From Hemicordylus capensis (lineage: Eukaryota; Chordata; Lepidosauria; Squamata; Cordylidae): DNA of 64,000 nucleotides. The notes beneath the pieces were generated by a model. The model had not been told where the DNA came from. It searched no databases and saw only the letters and a program-made list of their open reading frames with translations. Position 1 is the first letter of the stretch. Each line of letters opens with the position of its first letter. Both the position numbers and the translations under genes were made by a program. Of the stretch, positions 41,700 through 53,992 are shown piece by piece. Location: positions 18,586,001-18,650,000 of the forward strand of contig NC_069661.1 of NCBI RefSeq assembly GCF_027244095.1. The letters run 5' to 3'.

Positions 41700-42224
41700 T
41701 TCTGCATGCACGTCATCTGTTGAAGGCAGGGGAGCCTTGTAGGGGGAGGCGTGGTAGCCCTCATTATAACTTGGTGCGGTTCATTTTCCTCCTATAAGGA
41801 AGTAAAATTCCTCCTATAAGGAAGTAAAATTCTAGCTCCTGGAGTCGTCCCCATGGAGCCGTTTGACAACTTAATGGATGCACTTGCAAACAGCACTTTG
41901 TTGCTCTTCTTTCTTTCCTTTTCTTACCTTGGAGAAGGAATTAACACAACGTGAAAGGGCTCACCTGTGTATGCTTCCCTATCAACCGTTGCTATGATCC
42001 AGAGAGTCAGAAAGGACACGTCCTGTAAACAACCGTGATTAAAGGTAGAGGGAAATTGACACAAAGAAGACTGTCATGACTTTGTGAGGCAAGAAGGAGG
42101 TGGAGCACAGATGACCAAACTGATACTCTACAACTTAGGATCCCCCCCCTCCACCCCATGGGAGTCATTCAGGCAATTTTCAAGGGGACTCTTGGGTGGA
42201 AATAAGACAATGCAGCCCCAGATC
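41700..42224. other. intergenic, nothing recognised
   Basis: Contains a doubled word TTCCTCCTATAAGGAAGTAAAA at 41790-41830. No gene. Confidence 0.4.
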
Positions 42225-42345
42225 AATTACAGTCATCCCTTGCCAACCGCTAGGGTTCCGTTCTGGCAAAACCTTGCCGTTGGCAAATTTGCGGTTGGTG
42301 AGGCATTAAAGTCTATGGGAAACAGGGGGTTAGGGCAACCATGAC
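42225..42345. mobile_element. possible short TIR element (CAGTCATCCCTTGCC)
   Basis: TACAGTCATCCCTTGCCAAC and CGGTTGGTGAGGCATTAAAG have the wording typical of mariner/Tigger-derived short elements, but the right end was not fixed. Confidence 0.3.
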
Positions 42346-42534
42346 TGCAAAAAGACCTAAAAATGACGGGGGGAAATACCCCCAAAATTGCTAAAAAGTC
42401 TTGTAATATTGCCACCAAGAAGAATGAGCAGATAGAACCTCTGGAAATTGTTTGAAATTCCCCCCCCCATGCAAACAACAACAACAACAACTCAAAGACA
42501 TTCTAAATTGGCAAGGGACAGCAAGGTCAGCAAG

Positions 42535-42838
42535 GGTTCCAAGTTCCCTTCCTGGTAACTGCAAGATGCAGTTGAGAGAGACCAGTGGCGTAGCCACCAT
42601 TGAGCGAACAGGTTCAAAAAACCCGGGCCACTGCCCCTCAAATGTAGGTTGCGTGGCTAACCTCGACATCTGATGTCAGACATAGTGGGCAAAGTGAGCA
42701 GGGCTGCCGTGGCTGCCGCTGGTCTGGCTTCGCTACTGCCTGCAACCTTGGAGCAGCTGCTGCCAGTCTGGGTAGTCAATACTGAGCAAGATGGACCAAT
42801 GGTCTGAGTTGGTAGGAGGCAGCTTCCTATGTTCCTTC
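42535..42838 (+). mobile_element. 5S-derived SINE interrupted by a hAT element
   Basis: 42535-42582 (GGGTTCCAAGTTCCC...TTGAGAGAGAC) and 42738-42838 (CCTGCAACCTTGGAGC to CTATGTTCC) are one SINE body. The 5S-like head is missing. Confidence 0.75.
42583..42737. mobile_element. 155-bp hAT element (CAGTGGCGTAGCC ends)
   Basis: It begins CAGTGGCGTAGCCACC and ends GGCTTCGCTACTG, includes GGTTCAAAAAACCCGGGCC and the decayed CRE-like ATCTGATGTCAGA. A clear TSD is not visible. Same family as 15525, 42978 and 59783. Confidence 0.65.
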
Positions 42839-42977
42839 TGCCTTGAATTCACTAGCTCTTGATAGGATGTGTCCAGTCTGGCTCTCCAGATGTTGGAGCT
42901 CAGCGGAGGAGGAGTGACTGTGGGGAGGATAATCACAGGCAGGGGAAGGGTTAGGCTTCCCCTGTCTGTGTGCTGCT

Positions 42978-43363
42978 CAGGTGCGGAGCCCGACTGCCGG
43001 TGGCCCCGTCAGCAGTCAGACGTGGGGGGCGTGGTCTGACTCCCGAACGGAGCCTCGAGGCTCCATTTGGGAGTTGGAGTTCAACTCCTGAAGCGGCCGC
43101 GCGGCCCCTTCGGGAGCTAAAGTACGGCTGGCGCTGCTTTCGCAGCACCAGCCTTTTAACTCCTGAAGGGGCTGTGTGGCCCCTTCAAGAGCTACTTAGT
43201 TTAGCTCCTGAAGGGGCTGCACTGCCCCCACTCAGGAGCTAAACCAGCACCCCCACATCTGACTTCAGACGTGGGGGGCATGTCGGGACTGCGAGGCATG
43301 GCCCCTGATTGGGCATGGCCTGGGTTCTTTGAACCCGTTGGCCCAATGGTGGCTCTGCCCCTG
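42978..43363. mobile_element. 386-bp hAT element with hairpins
   Basis: The ends CAGGTGCGGAGCC and GGTGGCTCTGCCCCTG have a perfect TSD GTGCTGCT (42970-42977, 43364-43371). It contains the same GGGGCCGCG-type hairpins (TAACTCCTGAAGGGGC) and a mutated CRE palindrome (ATCTGACTTCAGAC) near 43255. Confidence 0.92.
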
Positions 43364-43769
43364 GTGCTGCTTCTCCTTTGCAAATGCCCTCCATTCCCTT
43401 ATTCACATTCAGTGGCAAATATGGGGTTGGGAATCCATTTTTGCTTTTTAAAAATATTGAATCTCATTTTGTAGTAAATTTTCATCAATTTGTAAAATGT
43501 AACCTAAAATAAGCCACACCCTCAAATTGAAAAGGCAGTGTTACTGACCCATTAGATGAGTGGATGCCATGCACCATGCGGAACAGCTGATAATTATGCT
43601 CCCCACACGCTGCAAATGATTGGAGAGAGGACACCCACATTATTTTTTTTAGAGTATGCAGTTAGGTTGAATAAGGACTCTTTATACACACACATTCACA
43701 AAGTGCAGAGATAGTGGTGAAAAAACACCCCTTAATGGTTACATAAAATAAAGGAATATAAATACAACA

Positions 43770-43825
43770 AATATTTATATACCGCTTTTCAACAAAAGTT
43801 CCCAAAGCGGTTTACATACCCATCA
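43770..43825 (-). mobile_element. L2-like 3' tail
   Basis: ATATACCGCTTTTCAACAAA, AAAGCGGTTTACATA: the end of a TTTAGATTGTGAGCCC repeat, abutting the LINE that follows. Confidence 0.6.
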
Positions 43826-46055
43826 ATTGGGTCATCAATTGGGTCATACTTATGGATCTGGTTTTTGGCATGGGGTTAGAGGTGTGTCCGTTTTCAGCTG
43901 AGAGGGTGCCATGGTCAGACCATTATACCTTGAAGGCACGGTTGGGGGTCACACCTCTGCCTCGTTCAGAGGAAAGGCAGGTCTATGTGCACCTGAGGAG
44001 ATTAATGGACCCATTGGAATTGCAGCACGCTTTATGGGATCTGATGCCCCTTGATGATTTGTTGGTTGCCCTAGTTGCCGACTGGAATAGCCGGCTTTCT
44101 GAGGCTATTGATACAATCACACCGTGGCGTCTTCTGAGATGTCCCCGGAACCCAGCTCCGTGGTATACCTCGGAGTTGAGGGAGATGAAACTGCGTCTCA
44201 GACAATTAGAGCGGGGCTGGAAGAGAACCCAGGATGAAGCGATGAGAACATCTCATAGATAATTTATGAGGTCCTATGAGGTAGCGCTGAGGGAAGTGAA
44301 AAAAGAGTTTTGGGGGGCTGCCATCGCATCCGCAAGCTCACGGCTGGCTAAAGTATTTGAGATAGTTCGATCTCTGACAAATTTTTCTGGTACAGATCAT
44401 GAAGTTAGAGAATTGGGTATTGGCTGTGAGGTTTTTAAGGGCTTTTTTTGCGGATAAAATCTCGTTGCTCCGCCAGGACCTCCCCCTGACTTTTGATGCA
44501 ATTGAGGAATTGGAGGCTCCATGGTCATCTACCAGGCCAATTTTGGAGAATTTTAACCAACTTTCGGAGGCCGATGTTGAAAATTTCTTGATGGCTATGA
44601 GGCCTACCACATGTCCCCTAGATCCTTGCCCCTCCTGGCTAGTGAAGGCTGCCTGGGAGGGGTTGCAGACCTCCCTTGGGAATTTTATCAATTTTCCCCT
44701 GGAGATGAGGATTTTCCCAGGAGAGCTGAAGGAGTCATTGGTTAGGCCACTTTTGAAGAAGCCATCATAGGATGCCTCAGGCCCAGCTAACTACCGCCTG
44801 GTATCGAATTTGCCTTTTTTAGGTAAAGTGATAGAGCGAGCCGTAGCAGTACAACTTCAGATGTTTTTGGAGGATGCAGCGATTCTCGATCCCTTCCAGT
44901 CTGGGTTTTGGCCTGGACATGGAGTCAAAACGGTCCTTGTAGCCCTGGCTGATGATCTTCATCGCCAGCTTGATAGGGGAGGGTTGGCGCTACTGTTGCT
45001 GTTAGATCTCACAGCAGCGTTCGACTCTGTGGACCATGATATTCTGGTCCAGCGCATAGCTGATGCTAGGATTCGAGGTGTGGCTTTGTTGTGGCTGCAT
45101 TCTTTCCTACAAGACCGGGGATATAGAGTGGCAATGGGCGATGAGAGGTCTTCAAGTCAGGTATTAACATGTGGCGTCCCCCAGGGGGCTATTCTCTCGA
45201 CCTTGCTGTTCAATATTTATATGCAGCCTTTAGCAAAGCTGGTGAGGAGTTTTGGGCTAGGGTGTCATCAATATGCAGATGACACCCAGCTTTTTCTGCT
45301 GAAGGCAGGGCTGAGGACACCACAGCCCAGTTGACCAGGTGTTTGGAAGCAGTCGTAGACTGGATGAGGCAAAGTCATCTACGGCTTAATCCGGAAAAAA
45401 CTGAAGTCCTGTGGCTGAGCCCGAAGAGATCAGGAGGGAGTTTTCAGTTATCGACCCTTGATAGTGCTTGTTTTATACCTCAGCCTACCGTGAAGAGCCT
45501 GGGCGTGATTCTTGATGCCTATTTGAATATGGAGGCTCAGATCATGGAGGTAGCTCGAAAGGCCTTTTTTCAGTTATGCCAAATACGGTGGCTGGCCCCT
45601 TATCTGTCCCCTCCGGATTTGGCCACTGTGATCCATGCGATGGTCACTTCTAGGTTAAATTATTGCAACTCGCTTTATGTGGGGTTGCCACTGCACCTAA
45701 CTCGGAGATTGCAACTGGTGCAGAATGCAGCGGCCAAGGTCCTTACTAAGGCGCCTTGGCGAGCACATGTGACACCTTTGCTCGTTCAGTTGCACTGGTT
45801 GCTGGTTGAGTCCTGGGTTAGGTTTAAGGTATTAACTTTAACATTTAAAGCCCTACACGGTATAGGCCCTCCATACCTCCAAGACCACCTTGTTCGATAT
45901 GTCCCTCGCTGGGTCCTGAGAGCGGCCACAAGTAATGCCTTGGTGATCCCAGGCCCTAGGGATACTAAACTACAATCAAAGAGAGCCAGAGCCTTCTCAG
46001 AGGTGGCCCCAGCTCTACAGAATGGTCTCCAAGATAATATCAGAGCTCTCCATGA
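43826..46055 (+). mobile_element. CR1/L2-group LINE: endonuclease end and nearly complete RT
   Basis: Frames read in order: the end of the endonuclease (VPWSDHYTL), a linker, ANYRLVSNLPFLGKVIERA (RT start), DPFQSGFWPGHG, LLLLLDLTAAFDSVDHDIL (palm), GVPQGAILS, HQYADDTQLFL (catalytic YADD intact) and the C-terminal TFKALHGIGPPYL. Breaks: in-frame stops at 44260 (TAA) and 44768 (TAG), and frameshifts near 44430 and 45320. The 5' end and 3' UTR are missing. It is a dead but well-preserved copy. Confidence 0.88.
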
Positions 46056-46735
46056 TTAAGTGCCGTCAAGTCAGTGTCAACTCTTAGTGACCACATAGAT
46101 AGATTCTCTCCAGGATGATTTGTCTTCAGCTTGGCCTTTAAGGTCTCTCAGTGGTGCATTGATTGCTGTCGTAATTGAGTCCATCCACCTTGCTGTTGGT
46201 CACCCTCTTCTTCTCTTTCCTTCAACCTTTCCCAGCATAATGGATTTCTCAGGGGAGCTGGGTCTTCTCATAAAGTGTCTGAAGTATGATAGTTTGAGCC
46301 TGGTCATCTGTGCCTTGAGTGAAAATTCTGGATTGATTTGTTCAAGGATCCATTTCTCTGTTTTCCTGGCTGCCCATGGTATCCTCAAAAGTCTTCTCCA
46401 GCACCAAAGTTCAAAAGCGTCAATACTTTTCCTATCTTGCTTCTTCAAAGTACAGCTTTCGCATCCATAGATTGTCACAGGAAAAACCATTGCCTGAACA
46501 ATTCTAATCTTTGTAGGTATAGACATGTCATGGCATCTAAATATCCTTTCCAAGGCCTTCATTGCAACCCTACTAAGTACTAGTCTGTGGCATATTTCTT
46601 GACTGCTGGATTCTTTACTGTTGACAGTCAATCCTAAAAGGCAGAAAATATCCACCATTTCAATGTCTTCATTATCAGTTCTGAGGCTGGTTGCTGTACC
46701 CGTTGTCATTAGTTTAGTCTTTAGTTTAGTTGACT
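46056..46735 (-). mobile_element. BovB/RTE LINE 3' end
   Basis: The minus strand encodes DAFELWCWRRLLRIPW, INPEFSLKAQM, LSYFRHFMRRPSSPEKSIMLGKVEGKRRRG, the well-known C-terminal region of BovB. It ends in GTCAAGTCAGTGTCAACTC at the left, the same tail as the Sauria SINEs. The second half of the C-terminus is shifted in frame. Confidence 0.9.
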
Positions 46736-47245
46736 ACAACTCCCATAATCCCCAAGCAAAAGCCATTGCAGCACAGTACAGTGAAGCATTTATTTATTTA
46801 TTTTTATTTATTTATTTGATTTATATACCGCCCTTCCGAAATGGCTCATTTAGATTTGCTTCTCTAAATGACTGAATAACGGTGAGGACAGTCAGTTCCA
46901 TACAAAGTATCAGATACCGGAACTGAAATTGTGGACTTTCACGTTTACGCTTCCCACACTATGTTTCAAAGGCCATGACACAGCCTTTGGAAAGGTTTGT
47001 TCCTTCAGTACTGTTCAAAAGTTTATACAAACTGCATGCTGTAATCTGATACAGTATGTATGTCATGTTTTTGCTATGTTTGAGGTTGTCAAAAAGGAAT
47101 CTGGAGTGCAAGACAAGACAATGCTATGCCTGCTTTGACAAGGGCTGCAACCCAAACACTGTCTTGCAGCAAATTTTCCATTGTCCTCAGTGCAGACATT
47201 TCAATATTGATTGATTGATTGATTGATTGTTAAATTTATATACCG
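46736..47245. other. short repeats, no gene
   Basis: A half ACTACAACTCCC element (46730-46780), an L2-like tail (TTTATTTGATTTATATACCGCCC, 46790-46850), and a (TTGA)n run at 47205-47232 with a TATACCGCCC tail. Confidence 0.5.
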
Positions 47246-47415
47246 CCCAAGGCCCATCTAGTCCAGCATCCTGTTTCACACAGTGGCCTACTAGATGCCG
47301 CTGGAAGCCTACAGGCAGGAGCTGAGGGCATGCTTTCTTTCCTGCGGTTACTCCTCTGCAACTGATGCTCAGAGGCATCTTGCCTTTGAGGCTGGAGGTG
47401 GCCTATAGCCCATGT
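47246..47415 (-). mobile_element. CR1 LINE 3' end
   Basis: Reverse of the CR1 tail: GGCCCATCTAGTCCAGCATC to AGGCTGGAGGTGGCC. It lacks the octamer repeats. Confidence 0.8.
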
Positions 47416-47935
47416 TTGTCTGGCAACAGTATAGAGTGGTTGGTCAGCACCCATTATGGGAGTTTACCCTGGGTTTAAAAGTTAAACTGTCTCCTCTATC
47501 TTGTTCAAAACATGTGTTATGGTAGCGACTGAATGGGCCTGCTCACATAGCAGAGGAAGCAGTGATGTGATGCCGATTTCAAACTGCTTCCTTCTTTGTG
47601 CTGCATGGTGGGTTGACAAGGGGATGCAGGCAACAGGGGAGGCAGGTCCACCTCTTCCACGAGATCTTCTTTAGCCATTCATGAAGAGTAATGGGCCAGG
47701 TAACGCTACAGGACAGGAAGATATCACTTTAGGAGGAGTTGGTGTGCTCTTTGGACTATAAGCTGGTCAGATATTGGTGAAAGAATCAGGGAGTTCAGAA
47801 ACATTCTTTGCTTTGCATTCTGAAGTTCCTGTAAGTGACTCTCACACATCACCTTTACAATCACAGCTTGGGTGCGTGAGGTAAAGTGCATAGGATTTTT
47901 TGGGTGCCTAAGGTTACTTTCTAAAACCATGAAAA

Positions 47936-48215
47936 TATATATATATATATATAAAAAATTTATTTATTTACATATTTTTATACCACCCAAAATTTACGTC
48001 TCTGGATGGTTTACAACAGATAAAAACATTAAAACATTAGTTAAAAACAAAAACCCCAAGAAATTAAAAACACAACAATTTATTTTTTTTTAAAAAACAA
48101 TGCTCTAAAACAACTTTAAAAACAATCAAAACAGTATCAGTTAAAAGCCTGGGTGAACAGATGCGTCTTTAAAGACTTTTTAAAAGCTGCCAGAGATGAG
48201 GAGGCTCTTATTTCA
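47936..48215 (-). mobile_element. L2-like LINE 3' end with (TA)n
   Basis: (AT)n at 47936-47953, then TACCACCCAAAATTTACGTC, an A-rich stretch, GCCTGGGTGAACAGATGCGT and CAGAGATGAGGAGGCTCTTA, the same order as 20690-20950. Confidence 0.7.
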
Positions 48216-48219
48216 CTAT

Positions 48220-50350
48220 ATATTACATCATTTATGCCAAATCTCAGGTTTGTATCACAATGTCAATGATTTTGATGATTTCTTACATTTTATATCACAT
48301 ATTTTATATGCATATTTTATATGTTTATTATTAGCCACCATATTGGATTTTTTGTCCCACCCCCCTCACTATTTTCTGAAAAAAGGATTAGCTGAAAACA
48401 TTTCTGCCAAATCTTATGCTTGTAGGACTTAAAAAAAAAATTCTGCTTATTATGAGCATTTATCTGCTCCACTAAGTGTATGAGAAGATGATGGAGACAT
48501 GGTACTATTTTCTCCTCAGGAAGGAACTGGAAACTGAGGGGTAGATGCGGGCTGCCATAACTCATGAGCTCCAATGCCTCCCATCAAGCTCTTGTGGGGA
48601 AGTGAATGCCTAAACTTCCCTTTAGGTTGCTTCTAGTAACAAGAGCAAATTTCCAGTCTAATGTCAAACAAAGGAGAGAAATGCATGCAGACGTGGATCT
48701 TAGGCCAAGCAGGGAGAGGATTAGGTCAGCATATGTGCTACTATGGGGGAGGCTGAGCAATGCCCTCCATTTGATATTTGGTTGTATTTGTATTTAGTTC
48801 TAAAATAGTTGCCTTTTTAAAAAAAGGATGGTTAAAAGTTAGTCACTTTCAACCAAAGGTGAAACGTCTAGTCAAGGAAACTGAAACTCAGACTTTGGGC
48901 ACAACTGACACCTAGGAACAGCAAAATAGAAAATAAGGGGACAAGAAGAAACGAAACCAATACTGTGCTTTGATTGTCTAAGGCGTGGAGGGGTGAGCAA
49001 GTGTTAGAACACAAACGCTAGGGCCAGAGAACAAGAGGAAGCAGTCAAAGATCGAGGGAGGAAATGCTGAAAGGAGGGGTGCTGGAGAAGAAAGGGCCCA
49101 GAGAACGGGAAGACCCTGGTTAGTTATGGAACCAAACCAGAATAAGGAACCAGCTTTAGTTAGTTGTCGGTGGATGTGCTTATTTGTTATTTCACACCCT
49201 ATTGCTGACTTGATCTTGCTGACTTGATTTTAACATTTGTTTTTCTCTTGATTGTAAACTACTCCAAGGGAATTTGTCAGGTGGGCAGTATTCAAATCCA
49301 ATCCAATCCAATCCTAATCCAATCAAGAAATATGCTTTTATTTTTAGGAAAAAACTTAACTTGTTGATAACTCTGATGTGTGTTGTTGTTGTTCCCCATC
49401 CCATGCCCACAGGTTACACAGGCTGCTACCAAAAGTTATAGTCAGGCCTTTAAAGGGTTTATTGGGGGGGGGATGATTAGTGGAGGCAACCCGAGGGGTG
49501 GGGATCAACTTTTTTTGCAGCAGGCTATTTGGAGGGGAAAGTAAAAAGGTGGTTTTGCTCTGCTCCCCTTCCACTCATGGGGCAAGCTGGGGCCAGACCA
49601 TGCTAGCATTCTTTGTTCCCAGCTCCCTGCCCAGAGATCTTTGGCAAAGTGCACTTTTCAACCAGTCACAAAGGAACCAAGTAGTGGCTCAGAAGAAGGA
49701 CCATCTATTTCCTCCTAAACTGTTTGATAGGTAAAGGGAAAGATGGAGACCAGTCTGGGGCAAGTGAGAGGTGGTGCGGAGAATCTCAGCTACTGCCTTG
49801 GTCATCATGGCAGAAGCAGAGACTCAAGGAACTGTCTCCCTGGCGTGGCTGCAGTCCATGATTCCCGCCTCAGGCTTCAGCTTTGTGCCTCATAACCTGC
49901 CTTCTAGGATGTGATGTTCTGGCCCCACTGCCTCTCCAAGGTCATTCAAGGTTCAAATGCATGAACCTTGCATGGCCTAGGATCATAGCCTAGGTAAATG
50001 TGCCTCATGGACAATGTCGCTTATTTCTGGGTAAAAATGGATAGAATAAGCATGTTTATGTGAAATTTAGAGGTTGGTTTAATATGCAAGATATGTCTCC
50101 CACTGTCTCCCCCAGTTCTGCTCCCACACAAATTTTCTGGTGCTGCCAGTGGTGGGGTGAAGTAGGTGAGAGAATAGTTTGGGGATTATTAGTGGTGGGG
50201 GAGGGTTGGAATCTAGGGAAGAAAAACGGAGGGAGGGAAGATGATGGGGCTGAAGAGGGCCTGGGGGGGAGGAGAAGGGTGTCCTGGCCGGCAGTCAGGA
50301 ACCCATGCAGTCAGGCGAGGCAGCCAGCTTGCAGAACCCTGGATAGCTCC
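48220..50350. other. intergenic, little recognised
   Basis: Mostly unique-looking; a degenerate (AATCC)n run at 49295-49325 and (GTT)n at 49381-49393. Open frames are short and unsupported. Confidence 0.4.
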
Positions 50351-50353
50351 AAG

Positions 50354-50832
50354 GGGCTTTACAGACAGGGCTTCTACCCTGAATATCCTTCGGGAGAGAG
50401 TGTGGGCATTCACACACCAGCCAAACTTGAAGTCCCTTTGAGATCCTTGGACCCACTCCACACACAAGTCTGGCTTTGTCTTGTGAATTCTAGCTTATCT
50501 TGGTGTATCTCTGGGTTTTTAAAATGCTGGTTTTAAGCGAGTTTTTCTGAAACGCAGGAGCAAATAGAGAGAAGCACTGAGGTAGAATCATTAGCGTGAT
50601 AAGGGGGATACTCTCTTTACAAATGCAGATGTAGCTCTTTAGTAATCTCTCCCTCCCTCCCACCCCCATTGGCTAGAAGGGAAACACAGAGGCATGCGAT
50701 GTGAATCTGCACCAAAATGAAACCCGAGAGCAGAGGGGAGGGGCTGCTTCCCTCAATGCCGTGAGTGTACTTTCAACTGGCTTCACTCAACATTTACCCT
50801 GCAGCATGAAGCCATGTGTGAATAATGCCCAA
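50354..50832. mobile_element. 479-bp non-autonomous DNA element
   Basis: The left end GGGGCTTTACAGACAGGGC and right end CATGTGTGAATAATGCCC are roughly inverted. The second half is shared with 41190-41480. No coding frame. Confidence 0.6.
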
Positions 50833-51064
50833 GTGAACAATTTGAGGTAGAATGAGGCCTCAAATACTACCAATACTCCAGGCTCAAACTACCACCAGGA
50901 GCATCACAAGGTTTTGGGGCTTCTGAGGCTAGGTGGAAAATGCTACATGTCTTTGCCCCCACCCCACCCCCACCAGAGCATTTAAATAGGTCATGGGTTG
51001 AGGAAAGGAGGCTTCCAAGGGGACCAGGCAATGAGAAGAAGCTGCCAGTAAGCAGCCTCTTCTC

Positions 51065-51645
51065 ATAGGAATATAGGAAGCTGCTGTATATGGAGTCAGA
51101 CCATTGTTCCAGCTAGCTCAGTATTGTCTACACAGACTGGCAGCAGCATCTCCAAGGTTGCAGGCAGGAGTCTCTCTCAGCCCTATCTTAGAGATGCTGC
51201 CAGGGAGGGAACCTGGAACCTTCTGCATGCAAACACACAGATGCTCTTCCCAGAGTAGTCCCATATATCTTACAGTGCTCTCACATGTCTCCCTTTCAAA
51301 TTCAAACCAGGGCAGACCTTGCTTAGCAAAGGGGACCATTCATGCTTGCTACTACAAGACTGACAGCCACCTAATGGCACAGCAAGGAAATGACTCAACT
51401 AGCAAGCCAAAGGTTGCCAGTTCGAATCCCCGCTGGTATGTTTCCCAGACTATGGAAAACACCTATATCGAGCAGCAGCGATATAGGAAGATGCTGAAAG
51501 GCATCATCTTATACTGCGCAGGAGATGGCAATGGTAAACCCCTCCTGTATTCTACCAAAGAAAACCACAGGGCTCTGTGGTTTCCAGGAGTCAACACTGA
51601 CTTGACGGCACACTTTACCTTTACCATAAGACCAGCTCTCCTCCA
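51065..51645 (-). mobile_element. 5S-derived SINE containing a Sauria SINE
   Basis: The reverse SINE runs from CATAGGAATATAGGAAGCTG to TAAGACCAGCTCTCC. A Sauria SINE is inserted in its 5' end with an 11-bp TSD (51350-51360, 51622-51632). Confidence 0.88.
51361..51621 (+). mobile_element. Sauria-type SINE nested in the 5S SINE
   Basis: Subfamily with the CAGACTATGGAAAACACC insert. The TSD TACTACAAGAC / TACCATAAGAC starts at the same base of the 5S SINE as in the 57-kb composite. Confidence 0.88.
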
Positions 51646-51665
51646 GCTGCATTCCAAAAGCTGTC

Positions 51666-51729
51666 TGTCCCTTCCTTCCTTCCTTCCTTCCTTCCTTCCT
51701 TCCTTCCCTCCTCCCTCCCTCCCTCCCTT
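51666..51729. repeat. (CTTC)n / (CTCC)n microsatellite
   Basis: Pure CTTC repeats passing into CTCC repeats. Confidence 0.95.
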
Positions 51730-52084
51730 GCACGATGCTGATTACGCTGAGTGCCACCTGGAACCCATGCTGGAGCCAGAGCTGTGGCCAGAGCTAGGTG
51801 TCACAATATGCAGCATGTTAGAGGTAGAGGAAGGGAGGAGGAATGGCAGAGAGATGGATGGTCCAAGCAAGGGAAGCTCAATGTGGCAGAAGTGGCTTCA
51901 GTGCTGCATGACCTGGAGGGTTGCTGACCACCTTCCCTCTCTGTGCAAAGCCTTACAAAGGTCAGATAGGAAGCTGCTTTTAAGAAATTGTGATAGTGGC
52001 AATTCCACTCACATAGGGCTCTTTCAGAGGTTGCTATCCATCAAACATCAGCTCAGATTACTACCAAAGATATAATGGGGAATC
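51730..52084. other. unassigned spacer
   Basis: An open frame continues here from the SINEs but has no recognisable domain. Confidence 0.4.
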
Positions 52085-53062
52085 CACACAAACAAGGAGG
52101 AGTTCTAGTGTTATCCCGCCTGCATAACACTAGAACCAGGGGTCATCCTAAAGACTCCTGAGGAAACTTAGCAGTCATGGGATAAGGGGACAAGTACATG
52201 TCTGCATTGCTAACTGGTTGAAGGACAGGAAACAGAGGGTAGGTATAAATGGAGAGTTTTCACAATGGAGGGCAGTAAAAATTGGGGTCCCCCAGGGATC
52301 TGTACTGGGAACGGTGCTTTTAATTTATTCATAAATGATCTAGAAGTAGGGGTAAGCAGCGAGGTGGCCAAATTTGCACATGATACCAAACTCTTCCGGA
52401 TAGTGAAATCCAAAACAGATTGTGAGCAGCTCCAAAAGGATCTCTCCAAACTGGGGGAGTGGGTGACAAAATGGCAAATGCGGTTCAATGTAGGCAAGTG
52501 TAAAGTGATGCACATTGGGACGAAAAACCCCAACTTCAAGTATACCCTGATGATTTAGTTTTAAAAAAAGACGACTGTGGGGAGACATGATAGAGGTCAA
52601 TAAAATCATGCACGGTGTGGAGAAAGTGGATAGAGAGAAATTCTTCTCTCTCTCATAACAGTAGAACCAGTAGTCATCCCATGAAATTGATTGCCAGGAA
52701 AATTAGGACCAACAAACAGAAGTAATTTTTCATAAAACGCATAACCAACTTGAGGAATTCTCTGCTGCAAGATGTGGTGACAGCCAACAACCTGGAAGGC
52801 TTTAGGAGGGGTTTGGATAATTTCATGGAGGAGAGGTCTATCAACGGCTACTAGTTTGGTGGCTATAGGCCACCTCCAGCCTCAAAGGCAGGATGCCTCT
52901 GAATACCAGTTGCAGGGGAGCAACAGCAGGAGAGAGGGCATGCCCTCAACTCCTGCCTGTAGGCTTCCAGAGGCATCTGGTGGGCCACTGTGCGAAACAG
53001 GATGCTGGACAAGATAGGCCTTTGGCTGATCTAGCAGGGCAGTTCTTATGTCTTGCTATATT
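52085..53062 (+). mobile_element. CR1 LINE, RT C-terminal part and 3' end
   Basis: 52265-52555 encodes FINDLEVGVSSEVAKFAHDT (the catalytic YADD-type region reads FAHD) and GEWVTKWQMRFNVGKCKVMH. Then come the 3' region (AATTTCATGGAGGAGAGGTC) and the tail to TTCTTATG. Rearranged at its 5' side and internally deleted near 52555. Confidence 0.85.
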
Positions 53063-53984
53063 CTTAGCGCCATCTACTGGCAATTTGCAGTGATCAGTGA
53101 AACAACTGTCCTCTTTTAAGTTAGATAAAAGGAGTACAAAAAAGATGGTTGTTGCACTGATTGCTGCAGATTGTCAGCAGATGATGCTAAAAATATAACA
53201 CAACCTCCTCATCCCTAGTGTGGATTCTCTGTTTTATTTTTCAGAGTATTCATTCATTCATTCATTTATTTGATGTTGGACTATATCAGCCTCTGGTAGA
53301 GCCCATAATCTCAGTTGGAATTCCATCAGCAGGCTCTAATACTGGCTGTGATTCTATGGATACCTTGTATATTGCAGAAACCTTCTGATCCTGAAATGAT
53401 TAAATGTGTCATCTGAACTGCGCAGACCACAAAGACACATCCCTAGGTTAATCCAGGGACTAACTGATATACTTAGCACATACAGAGACTTCTGGATGAA
53501 TCAGTTGATCTATGTAACTTTTCTCTACCATTGATGCTCATGTGTGCACATACGTTTTCAAAAGCACATCAGAAATGGCCTTCCATTTCTTGAAAATAAA
53601 AGTGGATGCATCATTATTTTACTTTTCAGGCAGAAAACGTCAGCTCCCGATGATAAAAACGAGGTACATGAATTGATTTAGTGATCAGACTGACGGGGAC
53701 TTTCCAGATTACATGCCACAACAGGGGTAAAATGCTTCGACTTGGCAGGACCGTATTGAAAACGACCCCCAGATTCTCAAACTCCTACAACAGGGAAATA
53801 CAGCTATTTTTCTGCAACAGACTTGCAACGTCATAGCACTATGACGCAAAGATAAGATCTGAAATGAGGCATCGGAAATGCGAACGGTCCCTTGCTGACA
53901 GCGCAGGGACTGGGGTGTCTCAACACAGGAAGTACGGAAGCACACTTAGCAGATCCGTAGTGACACTATGGTAGGGTTTAATCT
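53063..53984. other. intergenic, nothing recognised
   Basis: A short (ATTC)n run at 53249-53268. No gene. Confidence 0.4.
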
Positions 53985-53992
53985 GGAAAGCG

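Noticed and set aside
44338-44691. Minus-strand open frame over the LINE
   Set aside because: Antisense shadow of the LINE reverse-transcriptase region.
51104-52075. A 323-codon open frame on the plus strand
   Set aside because: It runs through a reversed 5S SINE, a Sauria SINE and a CTTC microsatellite; it is a chance frame over repeats.
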